Shown: positions 26,458 through 34,498, counted from the first letter of the stretch. The stretch: DNA of 64,000 nucleotides from Pseudomonas asgharzadehiana (GCF_019139815.1 NZ_CP077079.1:1922001-1986000), one strand, 5' to 3'. The notes: generated by a model from the letters alone, not told the origin. Numbers and translations: made by a program.

Positions 26458-27140
26458 CAAGGCTCCAGGGGTGCGACCATCAGGCCGGCTTCAAGGCGGA
26501 TGAGACGTCGGCAGCGGTGGGCCAGGCGCTCGTCATGGGTGACCAGCACCAGGGTCGTGCCACTCTCTTTATTGAGTTCGAACAACAAGTCGCTGATGCG
26601 CTCTCCGGTGTGGCTGTCGAGGTTGCCGGTGGGTTCATCGGCAAACAGCACGTCTGGTTCGGCGGCAAACGCACGGGCAATCGCTACCCGCTGTTGTTCG
26701 CCACCAGACAATTGGCGCGGCGAATGGGTCAGGCGCTGGCCCAGGCCTACGCGTTCCAGCAGATGTTTGGCGCGCTCGCGGGCGTCTTTGCGGCCGTCCA
26801 GTTCCAGCGGCAGCATGACGTTTTCCAATGCATTGAGGCTGTCGAGCAACTGGAACGACTGGAACACAAAGCCTACGTGTTCGGCGCGGATGCGCGCCCG
26901 TTGGTCTTCGTCGAGTGTGCTGAGGGCTTGCCCGGCCAGGATGACCTCGCCGCTGCTTGGCAGGTCGAGGCCGGCCAGCAGGCCGAGGAGGGTGGATTTG
27001 CCTGAGCCGGAGCTGCCGACAATAGCCAGGCTATCGCCTGTGTTCAGTTCCAGGCTCAGTTCGTGCAGGATAGTCAGTTCACCTTCCGCGCTGGGAACCA
27101 CTTTGCTAAGGTCCCGCGCGATGAGAATGCTTGCGCCCAT
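26457..27140 (-). CDS. ybbA: YbbA-type ABC transporter ATP-binding protein
   Basis: A 227-residue ATPase of the LolD/MacB/YbbA family, partner of the large permease downstream. Walker A is GSSGSGKST, the signature motif is LSGGEQQRVAIARAF, Walker B is VLFADEPTGNLD and the switch histidine is in LVLVTHDERLA. All are canonical, in contrast with the Gld-like ATPase in this window. The ATG at 27140 begins MGASILIARDLSKVV; the frame is open far upstream only because it runs antisense through the tesA-like gene. Its start is 10 bases from the divergent tesA-like start. Confidence 0.92.
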   Translation of the reverse strand: MGASILIARDLSKVVPSAEGELTILHELSLELNTGDSLAIVGSSGSGKSTLLGLLAGLDLPSSGEVILAGQALSTLDEDQRARIRAEHVGFVFQSFQLLDSLNALENVMLPLELDGRKDARERAKHLLERVGLGQRLTHSPRQLSGGEQQRVAIARAFAAEPDVLFADEPTGNLDSHTGERISDLLFELNKESGTTLVLVTHDERLAHRCRRLIRLEAGLMVAPLEP

Positions 27141-27150
27141 GGAGAATCCG

Positions 27151-27756
27151 ATGCGAATGTGGTTTTTGAGTGCTGGCCTGGCCTTGATGTGCATGGCCCA
27201 GAACGCAGCGGCGGGTACAGTCCTGATCGTTGGCGATAGTATCAGTGCCGGTTTCGGCCTGGATACCAGCAAAGGTTGGGTTGCCTTGCTGGAGCAACGG
27301 CTCAAGAAGGAGGGTTTCGACGATAAAGTGGTCAACGCCTCCATCAGCGGTGATACCAGCGCCGGAGGCCTGGCACGGCTGCCCGCGGCGCTTGCAGAGC
27401 ATAAGCCGGACGTGGTGGTTATCGAGTTGGGTGGCAACGATGGCCTGCGCGGACAGCCGCCGGCGCAATTGCAACAAAATCTTGCTTCGATGATCCAGAA
27501 GTCCCAGGACAGCGGCGCGAAGGTGTTGCTGCTGGGCATGCAGATTCCGCCCAATTACGGTAAACGTTATGTCGATTCTTTCGCCAAGGTATTCAGTGAC
27601 GTGGCGGAGCAGAAAAAGGTGCCGTTGGTGCCGTTTTTCCTTGAAGGCATTGGTGGCCATCCGGAGCTGATGCAGGCTGATGGGCTGCACCCGGCGGTCG
27701 CCGCGCAAGGCAAGTTGCTGGAAAATGTCTGGCCGACGCTAAAACCCCTGCTGTGA
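27151..27756 (+). CDS. tesA: TesA-like GDSL arylesterase/lysophospholipase
   Basis: A 201-residue periplasmic SGNH/GDSL hydrolase equivalent to TesA (thioesterase I/protease I/lysophospholipase L1). The signal peptide runs to about residue 21 (FLSAGLALMCMAQNAAA). Block I is VLIVGDSISAGFG with the nucleophile serine, block II is SISGDTSAGG, block III is ELGGNDGLRG, and block V is QADGLHPAVAAQG with the catalytic Asp and His. The ATG at 27151 has GGAGAA six to ten bases upstream. It is divergent from ybbA-ybbP, the arrangement seen in many gammaproteobacteria. Confidence 0.93.
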   Translation: MRMWFLSAGLALMCMAQNAAAGTVLIVGDSISAGFGLDTSKGWVALLEQRLKKEGFDDKVVNASISGDTSAGGLARLPAALAEHKPDVVVIELGGNDGLRGQPPAQLQQNLASMIQKSQDSGAKVLLLGMQIPPNYGKRYVDSFAKVFSDVAEQKKVPLVPFFLEGIGGHPELMQADGLHPAVAAQGKLLENVWPTLKPLL

Positions 27757-27814
27757 CGCTTTTCTACCGGCAGGCTTTCGGCTAAGGTGGCGCCCCCCCG
27801 ATCTGGAGCCCCTG

Positions 27815-28108
27815 ATGTCGCGTCCTGCCTGGTCCTTGTTTAACTACCAACTGATCGAGCCTGACGAGCAGCTGGATCTGTTCGCCTGCCAGGAAGTGCG
27901 GGTGCATTTGGTGACGCGACAGTTGGAATTGGGCGGCTCCATTGATCGCACGCTGTGCGGCACGTTATTGCCGGCGCAACCACGCTGGTCGGTGGTCGAC
28001 CGTTCGATCTTTCAGGACCAGCGCCTGTGCCCCTTGTGCCGCGCGATCCTGGAGTCCCAAAAGCGTGGCACGCCGCCAATCTGGCCGGAGCTGCGTTTCG
28101 AACTCTAG
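27815..28108 (+). CDS. Conserved-looking 97-aa protein with a C-x-x-C motif
   Basis: A 97-residue protein not assigned to a family. It has two cysteine sites: one in TLCGTLLP near residue 48, and C-P-L-C near residues 72-75 (RLCPLCRAILE). With the preceding cysteine these could form a small zinc-binding or redox site. It contains no signal peptide or membrane segment. It is transcribed in the same direction as tesA (58-base gap) and the L,D-transpeptidase (86-base gap). Codon use matches the neighbours, so it is likely a real gene. Confidence 0.72.
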   Translation: MSRPAWSLFNYQLIEPDEQLDLFACQEVRVHLVTRQLELGGSIDRTLCGTLLPAQPRWSVVDRSIFQDQRLCPLCRAILESQKRGTPPIWPELRFEL

Positions 28109-28194
28109 TAGCTTCTACACGCTTGCAGCTACAAGCTCGCTTCACGTATACAATCGATTTTTACCTACCCGTCGTTCTGCGAAGGATTTTCCGG

Positions 28195-29163
28195 ATGTTG
28201 TCGCGCCTTTCCGTCGTTACCTGCTGCCTGTCTCTTGCTGCACTTTGTGCGGCCGGTTCTGCATCCGCTTTGCAGTTGCCTTTGCCGCCGCCGGGTGAAG
28301 ACATCGTCGGGCAAGTGCAGGTGATCAAGGCCAAGTACGAAGACACCTTTGCCGACCTGGGCACCACTTACGACTTGGGGTATTCGGAGATGGTTGCCGC
28401 CAACCCGGGGGTCGATGCCTGGTTGCCGGGGGCGGGCACCGAGGTCGTGTTGCCGACACGCTTCATCCTGCCACCGGGGCCGCGTGAGGGCATCGTGATC
28501 AACCTGGCGGAATATCGGCTCTATTATTTCCCCAAGGGCCAGAACGTGGTCTACACCTTCCCGCTGGGGATTGGTCGTGAGGGCTGGGGGTCGCCGATTG
28601 CCCATACCAGCATCATCGCCAAGACGCCGAACCCGACCTGGACGCCGCCCGCCTCGATCAAGGCAGAACACGCCGCCAACGGCGACCCGCTGCCCAATGT
28701 GGTACCGGCCGGCCCGGACAACCCCTTGGGGCCGTTCAAGTTCACCCTGGGCACGCCGGGTTACCTGATTCACGGTTCCAACATGAAGTTCGGCATCGGC
28801 ACGCGTACCAGCCATGGTTGCTTCCGCATGTTCAACAACAACGTGCTGGAGATGGCCGGCATGGTGCCGGTGGGCACTTCGGTGCGCATCATCAACGATG
28901 CGTACAAGTTCGGCAGCAGCGGCGGCAAGGTCTATCTGGAGGCGCATACGCCGTTGAACGACGATGGCACGCCGTCGGTGGTCGACAAGCACACGGCGGT
29001 GATCAACGCTTTGCTCAAGCGTGAAGACCTGGCCAATAACCTGCGGGTCAATTGGGACCAAGTGCGTGATGTGGTGGCGGCGGAAGATGGTTTGCCCACC
29101 GAAATCGGGGTGCCGGGTGCAGCGCCTATAGCCTCGAGCATGCCGATCGATCTGCAGCAATAA
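28195..29163 (+). CDS. L,D-transpeptidase (ErfK/YbiS family)
   Basis: A 322-residue periplasmic L,D-transpeptidase that crosslinks peptidoglycan or attaches proteins to it. There is a signal peptide (residues 1 to about 24, CCLSLAALCAAGSASA). An N-terminal LysM-like segment (DTFADLGTTYDLGYSEMVAA, then NPGVDAWLPGAGTEVVLP) is followed by a YkuD catalytic domain with HGSNMKFGIG and S-H-G-C-F-R-M, where the cysteine is the nucleophile. Attachment of an Lpp-type lipoprotein is a known job of this group, and the oprI gene lies next door on the other strand. The ATG at 28195 has GAAGGA upstream; longer starts are unsupported. Confidence 0.92.
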   Translation: MLSRLSVVTCCLSLAALCAAGSASALQLPLPPPGEDIVGQVQVIKAKYEDTFADLGTTYDLGYSEMVAANPGVDAWLPGAGTEVVLPTRFILPPGPREGIVINLAEYRLYYFPKGQNVVYTFPLGIGREGWGSPIAHTSIIAKTPNPTWTPPASIKAEHAANGDPLPNVVPAGPDNPLGPFKFTLGTPGYLIHGSNMKFGIGTRTSHGCFRMFNNNVLEMAGMVPVGTSVRIINDAYKFGSSGGKVYLEAHTPLNDDGTPSVVDKHTAVINALLKREDLANNLRVNWDQVRDVVAAEDGLPTEIGVPGAAPIASSMPIDLQQ

Positions 29164-29189
29164 ACCCGAGCGAACAACCATGTTTGAGG

Positions 29190-29260
29190 GGGCTTGCTCC
29201 CGATAGCGGTCGGTCAGTACCTGATGTGCTGGCGGCTACACTGCTATCGGGAGCAAGCCC
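29190..29260. repeat. REPIN-type inverted pair of REP elements
   Basis: Two 18-base arms, GGGCTTGCTCCCGATAGC (29190-29207) and GCTATCGGGAGCAAGCCC (29243-29260), are exact reverse complements separated by 35 bases. The same core sequence recurs at 40497-40585 with an identical spacing of 35 bases. This is the paired REP arrangement typical of fluorescent Pseudomonas. It lies between the L,D-transpeptidase and oprI, which converge. Confidence 0.85.
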
Positions 29261-29278
29261 TTCATGCATTCAGGCAAT

Positions 29279-29308
29279 AAAAAAGCCGACCCATAAATGG
29301 ATCGGCTT
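29279..29308 (-). terminator. Intrinsic terminator of oprI
   Basis: On the minus strand a 12-base stem (AAGCCGATCCAT with ATGGGTCGGCTT, one mismatch, two-base loop) is followed by a run of T. This ends the short, usually very abundant oprI message about 20 bases after its stop codon. Confidence 0.88.
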
Positions 29309-29329
29309 GATAACAACCCCGAGGGATTA

Positions 29330-29581
29330 TTACTTGCGGCTAGCTTTTTCAAGCATGCGCAGAGCGCGCTCGTTAGCTTCGTCAGCAGTCTGTTGTGCTT
29401 TTTGAGCAGCAGCCAGAGCTTCATCAGCTTTACGATAGGCTTCGTCTGCACGGGCCTGGGAGCGAGCTGCTGCGTCTTCAGTTGCAGTCAGACGAGCTTC
29501 GGTTTCTTTGGAGACGCTGCTGCAACCGGTAGCCAGAACTGCGGCCAGAGCCAGAGCAGAGAATTTCAGAACGTTGTTCAT
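29330..29581 (-). CDS. oprI: OprI, major outer membrane lipoprotein (Lpp-like)
   Basis: OprI is the abundant Braun-type lipoprotein of Pseudomonas. The 83-residue precursor length equals that known for P. aeruginosa OprI. The signal peptide ends in a lipobox, A-T-G-C, with the cysteine near residue 20. The mature part is an uninterrupted alanine-rich helix with heptads ([20 protein letters not shown] and similar) and ends in the lysine that can be joined to peptidoglycan (KASRK). The ATG at 29581 follows GAAGGGGA. The gene has its own terminator and an AT-rich upstream region consistent with high expression. Confidence 0.95.
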   Translation of the reverse strand: MNNVLKFSALALAAVLATGCSSVSKETEARLTATEDAAARSQARADEAYRKADEALAAAQKAQQTADEANERALRMLEKASRK

Positions 29582-29661
29582 CGTGTTCCCCTTCAAGGAC
29601 TTTCTATTAAATGGCTACTTTCTCAGAGTGAGCTAATAGCCGGCGTACATACTACCCATTA

Positions 29662-29690
29662 CTTGTAGTAAGTAAACTGACGTAGCGCAA
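29662..29690 (-). promoter_or_regulatory. Candidate oprI promoter
   Basis: Read on the minus strand: -35 TTGCGC (29690-29685), 17-base spacer, -10 TACAAG (29667-29662). A T-rich tract lies just upstream (about 29695-29705) and could act as an UP element. This gives a leader of roughly 75 bases before the oprI ATG. The match is moderate. Confidence 0.4.
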
Positions 29691-29704
29691 GAAGCAAAAA
29701 AAAT

Positions 29705-30193
29705 TCTCGCGGCGAATCTATTTTGGCTAACCTTTTGGGGATTTGTATAAAAAGTGTCCAATTTTTTTCATTGGAGGCAAACGCTACCCAGGCTGAAAGG
29801 GCCGGCCCGCATGTGTTGAGCCGCGTGAATAGATGAAATTTTATATATCTGCGCCGACACTTTCGTTCAGTTGGGTGTTGCCGGGTCGCGTATCTTTCAC
29901 GCATGTAGAGGTGACTTTAAGAGCGCCTGTTCGTCTCAAGGTTCAACTGCCGGCAATGTTCAGGCTTTCGATCACAGATGGGTCGGGGGCTCTTTCTTTA
30001 TCCACCAGCGGCAGGGGATGACGAGTGCGCCTTGAGCAATCGCAGGATTGGTGCCTACTATTCCCTACGTGCTGGTTGTGAGCGCTAAAGGTTTTCTCGT
30101 TGTCGAAACCGGCACGGGGTGGCGTAGATGTTCCTTCGCCGGAAAAACATCGGTAAGGTAGGGGTCAGAAACCAAGACCCGCGAGGAGTAGTG
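29705..30193. other. Long gap between oprI and the acetyltransferase gene
   Basis: About 490 bases with no convincing gene. The part near 29700-29850 is AT-rich and belongs to the oprI upstream region. Short open frames here lack ribosome-binding sites and family likeness. No tRNA or obvious structured RNA was seen; the 30100-30193 end should contain the promoter of the following gene. Confidence 0.5.
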
Positions 30194-30475
30194 ATGAGCG
30201 AGGCGTTGTCCATCCACCATGACCAGGCTGGTCATCAGTTCGAGACCAATGTGGACGGTCATCGTGCCTATCTGACCTATATGGACCTCGGGAAGCAGAC
30301 CCTGGATATCTATCGGACCTTCGTGCCCAACGCACTGCGGGGCCGTGGCATCGCGGCGGCATTGACCGAAGAGGCCTTGAAGTTTGCCGAAGAGGCAGGC
30401 TACACGGTGATTCCATCCTGTTCCTATGTCGAACGCTACATGGAGCGCCATCAGCGCCATGCCGCGAAGCTGTAA
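30194..30475 (+). CDS. Small GNAT-family N-acetyltransferase (YjdJ-like)
   Basis: A 93-residue short GCN5-related acetyltransferase of the type found in proteobacteria and eukaryotes (YjdJ/GTLF3B-like). The acetyl-CoA loop is NALRGRGIAAALTEEALKFA, and the end is YTVIPSCSYVERYMERHQ, with the cysteine-serine-tyrosine segment typical of this subgroup. Acceptor substrate unknown. The ATG at 30194 has a good GAGGAG site upstream. The gene ends at a perfect bidirectional terminator facing the DAHP synthase gene. Confidence 0.88.
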   Translation: MSEALSIHHDQAGHQFETNVDGHRAYLTYMDLGKQTLDIYRTFVPNALRGRGIAAALTEEALKFAEEAGYTVIPSCSYVERYMERHQRHAAKL

Positions 30476-30484
30476 GGAATAAAC

Positions 30485-30531
30485 TGCGCACACAAAAACG
30501 CCGGGCTTAGCCCGGCGTTTTTGTGTGCGCA
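30485..30531. terminator. Bidirectional terminator, perfect 22-bp stem
   Basis: Arms 30485-30506 and 30510-30531 are exact reverse complements with a TTA loop. The centre is GC-rich (GCCGGGC) and both sides carry A5/T5 runs. It therefore works for the acetyltransferase (plus strand) and the DAHP synthase (minus strand), ending 2 bases from the latter's stop codon. Confidence 0.93.
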
Positions 30532-30533
30532 AT

Positions 30534-31610
30534 TCAGGTGCGTTTGCGTTTGGGCAATACGTCCTTGAGCTTGGCGTGCATGCTGCGCAGGGTGTTTTCG
30601 GTGGCGGCCCAATCGATGCAGGCATCGGTAATCGACACGCCGTACTGCAAGTCGGCCAAGTCCTTTGGAATGGCCTGGCAACCCCAGTTCAGGTGGCTCT
30701 CGACCATCAGGCCGATGATTGACTGGTTGCCTTCCAGGATCTGGTTGGCGACGTTTTCCATCACCAGTGGTTGCAGGGCCGGGTCCTTGTTGGAGTTGGC
30801 GTGACTGCAATCGACCATAATGTTTGGCTTGATCTTGGCCTTGTTCAGCGCCTGTTCGCACAGGGCAACGCTGACGGAGTCATAATTTGGCTTGCCGTTG
30901 CCGCCGCGCAGCACCACGTGACCATAGGCATTGCCCTTGGTGGTGACGATGGAGACGCCACCTTCCTGGTTGATACCCAGGAAACGGTGAGGGCTGGAGA
31001 CCGATTGCAGCGCGTTGATCGCCACGGTCAGGCCGCCGTCGGTGCCGTTCTTGAAGCCGACGGCCGAGGACAGGCCGGACGCCATTTCGCGGTGGGTCTG
31101 GGATTCGGTGGTGCGCGCGCCGATGGCCGACCAACTGATCAGGTCCTGCAGGTATTGCGGAGAAATCGGGTCCAGCGCTTCGGTGGCGGTGGGGAGCCCC
31201 ATCTCGGCCAGGTCCAGCAGCAATTTGCGACCGATGTGCAAACCGTCCTGGATCTTGAACGAGTCGTCCAGGTACGGGTCGTTGATCAAGCCTTTCCAAC
31301 CGACAGTGGTACGCGGCTTCTCGAAATAGACGCGCATCACCAGGTACAGGGTGTCGGACACTTCCGCCGCCAGCACCTTGAGGCGCTCGGCGTATTCGTG
31401 GGCGGCCTTGAGGTCGTGGATCGAGCAAGGGCCGATGACGACGAAGAGGCGGTGGTCGGTGCCGTCAAGAATCTCACGGATGACTTCGCGGCCTTTGGTG
31501 ACGGTCTGCAGGGCAGCCTCGCTCAAAGGAATTTCGCGCTTGAGCTGATCAGGTGTGATCAGGGTCTCGTTGGATTCGACGTTTAGGTCATTGATCGGTA
31601 AATCAGCCAT
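30534..31610 (-). CDS. aroG: 3-deoxy-7-phosphoheptulonate synthase, class I (AroG/AroF-type)
   Basis: DAHP synthase condenses phosphoenolpyruvate and erythrose 4-phosphate in the first step of aromatic amino acid synthesis. The 358-residue enzyme has the class I-alpha signatures VVIGPCSIHD, MRVYFEKPRTTVGWKG, and near the end MVDCSHANSNKDP and GLMVESHLNWG. Length is as in E. coli AroFGH. The ATG at 31610 begins MADLPINDLNVESNE; the longer open frame is not family-like. Which aromatic amino acid inhibits it cannot be told. A second, class II enzyme is encoded at 45.4 kb. Confidence 0.94.
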   Translation of the reverse strand: MADLPINDLNVESNETLITPDQLKREIPLSEAALQTVTKGREVIREILDGTDHRLFVVIGPCSIHDLKAAHEYAERLKVLAAEVSDTLYLVMRVYFEKPRTTVGWKGLINDPYLDDSFKIQDGLHIGRKLLLDLAEMGLPTATEALDPISPQYLQDLISWSAIGARTTESQTHREMASGLSSAVGFKNGTDGGLTVAINALQSVSSPHRFLGINQEGGVSIVTTKGNAYGHVVLRGGNGKPNYDSVSVALCEQALNKAKIKPNIMVDCSHANSNKDPALQPLVMENVANQILEGNQSIIGLMVESHLNWGCQAIPKDLADLQYGVSITDACIDWAATENTLRSMHAKLKDVLPKRKRT

Positions 31611-31741
31611 CGTGTTACTCGTCAGGGTCACGGGTGCCGGCCGCCAGCCATCCCCGTGCGGCGGAGCACAGCATGATTTGGATGCAGGGGGGAGGAACCT
31701 TAGCGCGTAACACGGGGCCGCGACAATGGGCAAAGCCCGCT

Positions 31742-32176
31742 TTAATCCAGTGCCGGCCGCACAAATGCCTCATGGGAGAACTCGCCGGCATGGCGCGACA
31801 CCCACTCGCGGGCCAAGGCTTCGACTTGCGCGGGGGTTGGCTCGGCATCTTCGTGCTGGCGGCAGTAGCGTTCCATCCGGCATGCTTGCTCACCCATTCG
31901 CGCACCGAACAACGCATGTTCATCGGTAAATGAAATACCGACGCGGTAGCCGCTTTCGACCTTGCGGCACCACGCCACGTAGCCCGGATAACGCGCAGTG
32001 GCGCCCAGGGACGGGATATGCAGATCCACCGCTGTGCCCTGGCGCCAGGCACGTGGGCAATTGCAGGCGATGCCGCCCAGGCCGATAGTGTGCAGGCGTT
32101 GGCGGGGAAGGGCGGGGGAAGGACGTTGGATCAACAGTGCGGCGACATCATCAGGGTGAGGTAAAAAACGACCCAT
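31742..32176 (-). CDS. PilZ-like domain protein
   Basis: A 144-residue cytosolic protein whose first 105 residues resemble a PilZ domain. The strand pattern includes QRLHTIGLGGIAC, AVDLHIPSLG, ARYPGYVAWC and GYRVGISFTDE. In typical PilZ proteins c-di-GMP is bound by an RxxxR arginine pair and a D/N-x-S-x-x-G loop. Here the loop reads T-I-G-L-G-G and the arginine pair is not clear, so ligand binding is uncertain. A helical tail of about 40 residues follows. Its start codon overlaps the divergent thioredoxin-like start by two bases if both upstream-most ATGs are used. Confidence 0.72.
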   Translation of the reverse strand: MGRFLPHPDDVAALLIQRPSPALPRQRLHTIGLGGIACNCPRAWRQGTAVDLHIPSLGATARYPGYVAWCRKVESGYRVGISFTDEHALFGARMGEQACRMERYCRQHEDAEPTPAQVEALAREWVSRHAGEFSHEAFVRPALD

Positions 32177-32561
32177 GTACACGGACTCCGAGCACCGTCC
32201 AGTTGACGGCGGCAGCAGCAGTATAGTGAAGGAACAGGAATTGACCGACCTGGATATTGACCAGCAATTGCTGGGATTGCCAGGCATTTCGCTGGTGGTG
32301 TTCACCAGTGTGGGCTGTTCCAGTTGCCGTTGGGCGCGCCAGCAATTACCCGGCTGGCAACTGCCGGTAGACCGCGTGTGCTGGGTGGATGCCGGGCACA
32401 ACGGCGGCGCGGTCGAGCGTTACCAAATCTTTCATTTGCCCGCGTTGTTCGTGGTGTGCGAGGGTCAATTCCTCGGACAGCTACAGGCCCGCCTTACGTC
32501 TGCCGACCTTACCGACGCGATCAATCAAGCGCTTACCCGCACACCAGAGGACTTGCCATGA
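32175..32561 (+). CDS. Thioredoxin-like protein
   Basis: A 128-residue (or shorter) thioredoxin-fold protein with the redox motif C-S-S-C in VVFTSVGCSSCRWARQQLP (near residues 48-51) and the cis-proline segment FHLPALFVV. No signal peptide, so it acts in the cytosol. The ATG at 32175 overlaps the divergent PilZ start; an in-frame GTG at 32226 would remove 17 residues and begin right before the conserved KEQELTDLDIDQQ, so the start is uncertain. Its stop overlaps the start of the next gene (ATGA), implying coupling with the ketopantoate reductase-like protein. Confidence 0.8.
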   Translation: MYTDSEHRPVDGGSSSIVKEQELTDLDIDQQLLGLPGISLVVFTSVGCSSCRWARQQLPGWQLPVDRVCWVDAGHNGGAVERYQIFHLPALFVVCEGQFLGQLQARLTSADLTDAINQALTRTPEDLP

Positions 32562-33511
32562 CCACTCAATCCCCGCGCATCGGCATCATCGGTACCGGCG
32601 CCATCGGTGGTTTCTACGGTGTGATGCTGGCGCGCGCCGGGTTCGATGTGCACTTCCTGTTGCGCAGCGAGTACGCCCAAGTCAACGAGCACGGCTTGCG
32701 CCTGAACAGCACGCTGCACGGCGAATTGCACCTGCACCCGGTGCAGGCCTACGCCCAGGCCGCCGACATGCCGCCGTGCGACTGGTTGCTGGTGGGCACC
32801 AAATCCACGGGCAATGTCGACCTGGCGCCGACCATTGCTCAGGTCGCGGCTCCCGACGCCAAAGTGATCTTGCTGCAGAACGGCCTGGATGTGGAAGACA
32901 GCCTGCGTGAGCACCTGCCGGCGTCGCTGCATCTGCTCGGTGGCCTGTGCTACATCGGTGTGCACCGCTCGGGCCCGGGTGTGGTCGAGCACCAGGCGCT
33001 GGGGCGCGTCAATCTGGGCTACCACAGCGGCACGGCGGCCAACGATGAGGCCCGCCAGAAGGCCATTGTCGAAGCCGGCGCTGCGTTGTTTCATACAGCC
33101 GGCATCGAATCCCAGGCCATGGCCAATGTGCATCAGGCGCGCTGGCACAAACTGGTGTGGAACGTGCCTTATAACGGTCTCTCGGTATTGTTGGGCAGCG
33201 GCACCACCGCGATGATGGCGGACGAGTCCAGCCGCGCGTTGATCCAGGCGCTGATGACCGAAGTGGTGCAGGGCGCCCATGCCTGCGGCCATGATATTCC
33301 CCAGAGTTACGCCGAGCAGATGTTCACCATGACCGAGAGCATGGAGGATTACCTGCCGAGCATGTACCACGATCACGTGCACAAACGCCCGTTGGAGCTG
33401 GCGGCAATCTATGCTCGACCTCTGGCGGCCGCGAAGGCCGCCGGTTGCGAGTTGCCGCGCATACAGGCGCTGTACCAGGCCTTGAGTTTTATTGATCGGC
33501 ACAACCGCTGA
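32558..33511 (+). CDS. panE: 2-dehydropantoate 2-reductase family protein
   Basis: A 317-residue NADPH-dependent oxidoreductase of the ketopantoate reductase (PanE/ApbA) family, needed in the pathway to pantothenate and CoA. The Rossmann start GIIGTGAIGGFYGVMLARAG is clear, followed by VGTKSTG, ILLQNGLDVED and the C-terminal helical domain with the conserved KLVWNVPYNGLSVLL (catalytic lysine and asparagine region). Some family members act on other 2-keto acids, so the panE name is by homology. It is translationally coupled to the thioredoxin-like gene upstream and followed by the nucleotidase gene after 16 bases. Confidence 0.86.
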   Translation: MTTQSPRIGIIGTGAIGGFYGVMLARAGFDVHFLLRSEYAQVNEHGLRLNSTLHGELHLHPVQAYAQAADMPPCDWLLVGTKSTGNVDLAPTIAQVAAPDAKVILLQNGLDVEDSLREHLPASLHLLGGLCYIGVHRSGPGVVEHQALGRVNLGYHSGTAANDEARQKAIVEAGAALFHTAGIESQAMANVHQARWHKLVWNVPYNGLSVLLGSGTTAMMADESSRALIQALMTEVVQGAHACGHDIPQSYAEQMFTMTESMEDYLPSMYHDHVHKRPLELAAIYARPLAAAKAAGCELPRIQALYQALSFIDRHNR

Positions 33512-33527
33512 GTCGGGGGGAAGCGTC

Positions 33528-34445
33528 ATGGCAACGGGATTGGGCGACAAACTGGTGCTGGCGATTTCGTCGCGGGCACTGTTCGACCTGAGCGACAGCC
33601 ACAAGGTCTACCTGGCCCAAGGGGTGGAGGCGTACCGCAAATACCAGATCGAGCACGAGGAGGAAATCCTCGAACCCGGCGATGCCTTCCCGCTGGTCAA
33701 GAAACTGCTGAGCCTCAACGCCAGCCTGGGGCGCGCCCGGGTCGAGGTGGTGTTGGTGTCGCGTAACAGCGCAGACACCGGCCTGCGTGTGTTCAACTCG
33801 ATCCAGCATTACGGCCTGGATATTTCCCGCGCCGCTTTCGTAGGCGGGCGTAGTCCTTATCCTTATTTGGCGGCATTTGGTTGCCACCTGTTTCTTTCGA
33901 CCCATGCTGAAGATGTGCGCAGTGCCCTGGACGCCGGCTTCGCCGCCGCGACCATTTTGTCCGGCGGCGCGCGTCGTGCTTGCAGTGAAGAGTTGCGCAT
34001 CGCCTTTGACGGTGACGCGGTGTTGTTTTCCGATGAGTCCGAGCGTGTCTACCAGGCCGGCGGCTTGGCGGCGTTCCAGGCCAGCGAGCGCGAATCGGCC
34101 CGACAGCCCTTGCATGGCGGCCCCTTCAAGGGGTTCCTGGCGGCGCTCAACTTGTTGCAGCGCGAGTTTCCAGACGATGCCTGCCCGATCCGCACGGCGC
34201 TGGTTACCGCCCGCTCGGCGCCGTCTCACGAGCGCGTGATTCGCACACTGCGTGAGTGGGATATCCGTTTGGACGAGTCGTTGTTTCTCGGTGGGCTGGA
34301 GAAATCCGCGTTTCTGGAAGCGTTTGCCGCCGATGTGTTTTTCGACGACCAGGCCGGTCACTGCGAAAAAGCCAGGGAAGTGGTGGCCACCGGGCATGTG
34401 CCCCATGGCATCAGTAACGAAGTGAGGATTCAGGCCGAGCCCTGA
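33528..34445 (+). CDS. 5'-nucleotidase (PF06189-type)
   Basis: A 305-residue protein of the bacterial 5'-nucleotidase family related to eukaryotic cytosolic NT5C1. It is expected to dephosphorylate nucleoside monophosphates. Family features are ALFDLSDSHKVYLAQGVEAY near the start, then VVLVSRNSADTGLRVFNS, FSDESERVYQAGG, TARSAPSHERVIRTLR and FLGGLEKSAFLEAFAADVFF with FDDQ. This is the HAD-like arrangement of the family, with the first aspartate in the opening ALFDL. The ATG at 33528 follows a GGGGGGAAG site. It is probably the last gene of a thioredoxin-panE-nucleotidase transcript. Confidence 0.87.
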   Translation: MATGLGDKLVLAISSRALFDLSDSHKVYLAQGVEAYRKYQIEHEEEILEPGDAFPLVKKLLSLNASLGRARVEVVLVSRNSADTGLRVFNSIQHYGLDISRAAFVGGRSPYPYLAAFGCHLFLSTHAEDVRSALDAGFAAATILSGGARRACSEELRIAFDGDAVLFSDESERVYQAGGLAAFQASERESARQPLHGGPFKGFLAALNLLQREFPDDACPIRTALVTARSAPSHERVIRTLREWDIRLDESLFLGGLEKSAFLEAFAADVFFDDQAGHCEKAREVVATGHVPHGISNEVRIQAEP

Positions 34446-34498
34446 GGGCGCTGCTAAGCTCATTCAATCTCCTCCAGCCTGGCAGTCCAGGAGGTTTT

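Noticed and set aside
29836..30021. Short plus-strand open frame upstream of the acetyltransferase gene
   Set aside because: No ribosome-binding site, low-complexity translation and AT-rich promoter-like context.
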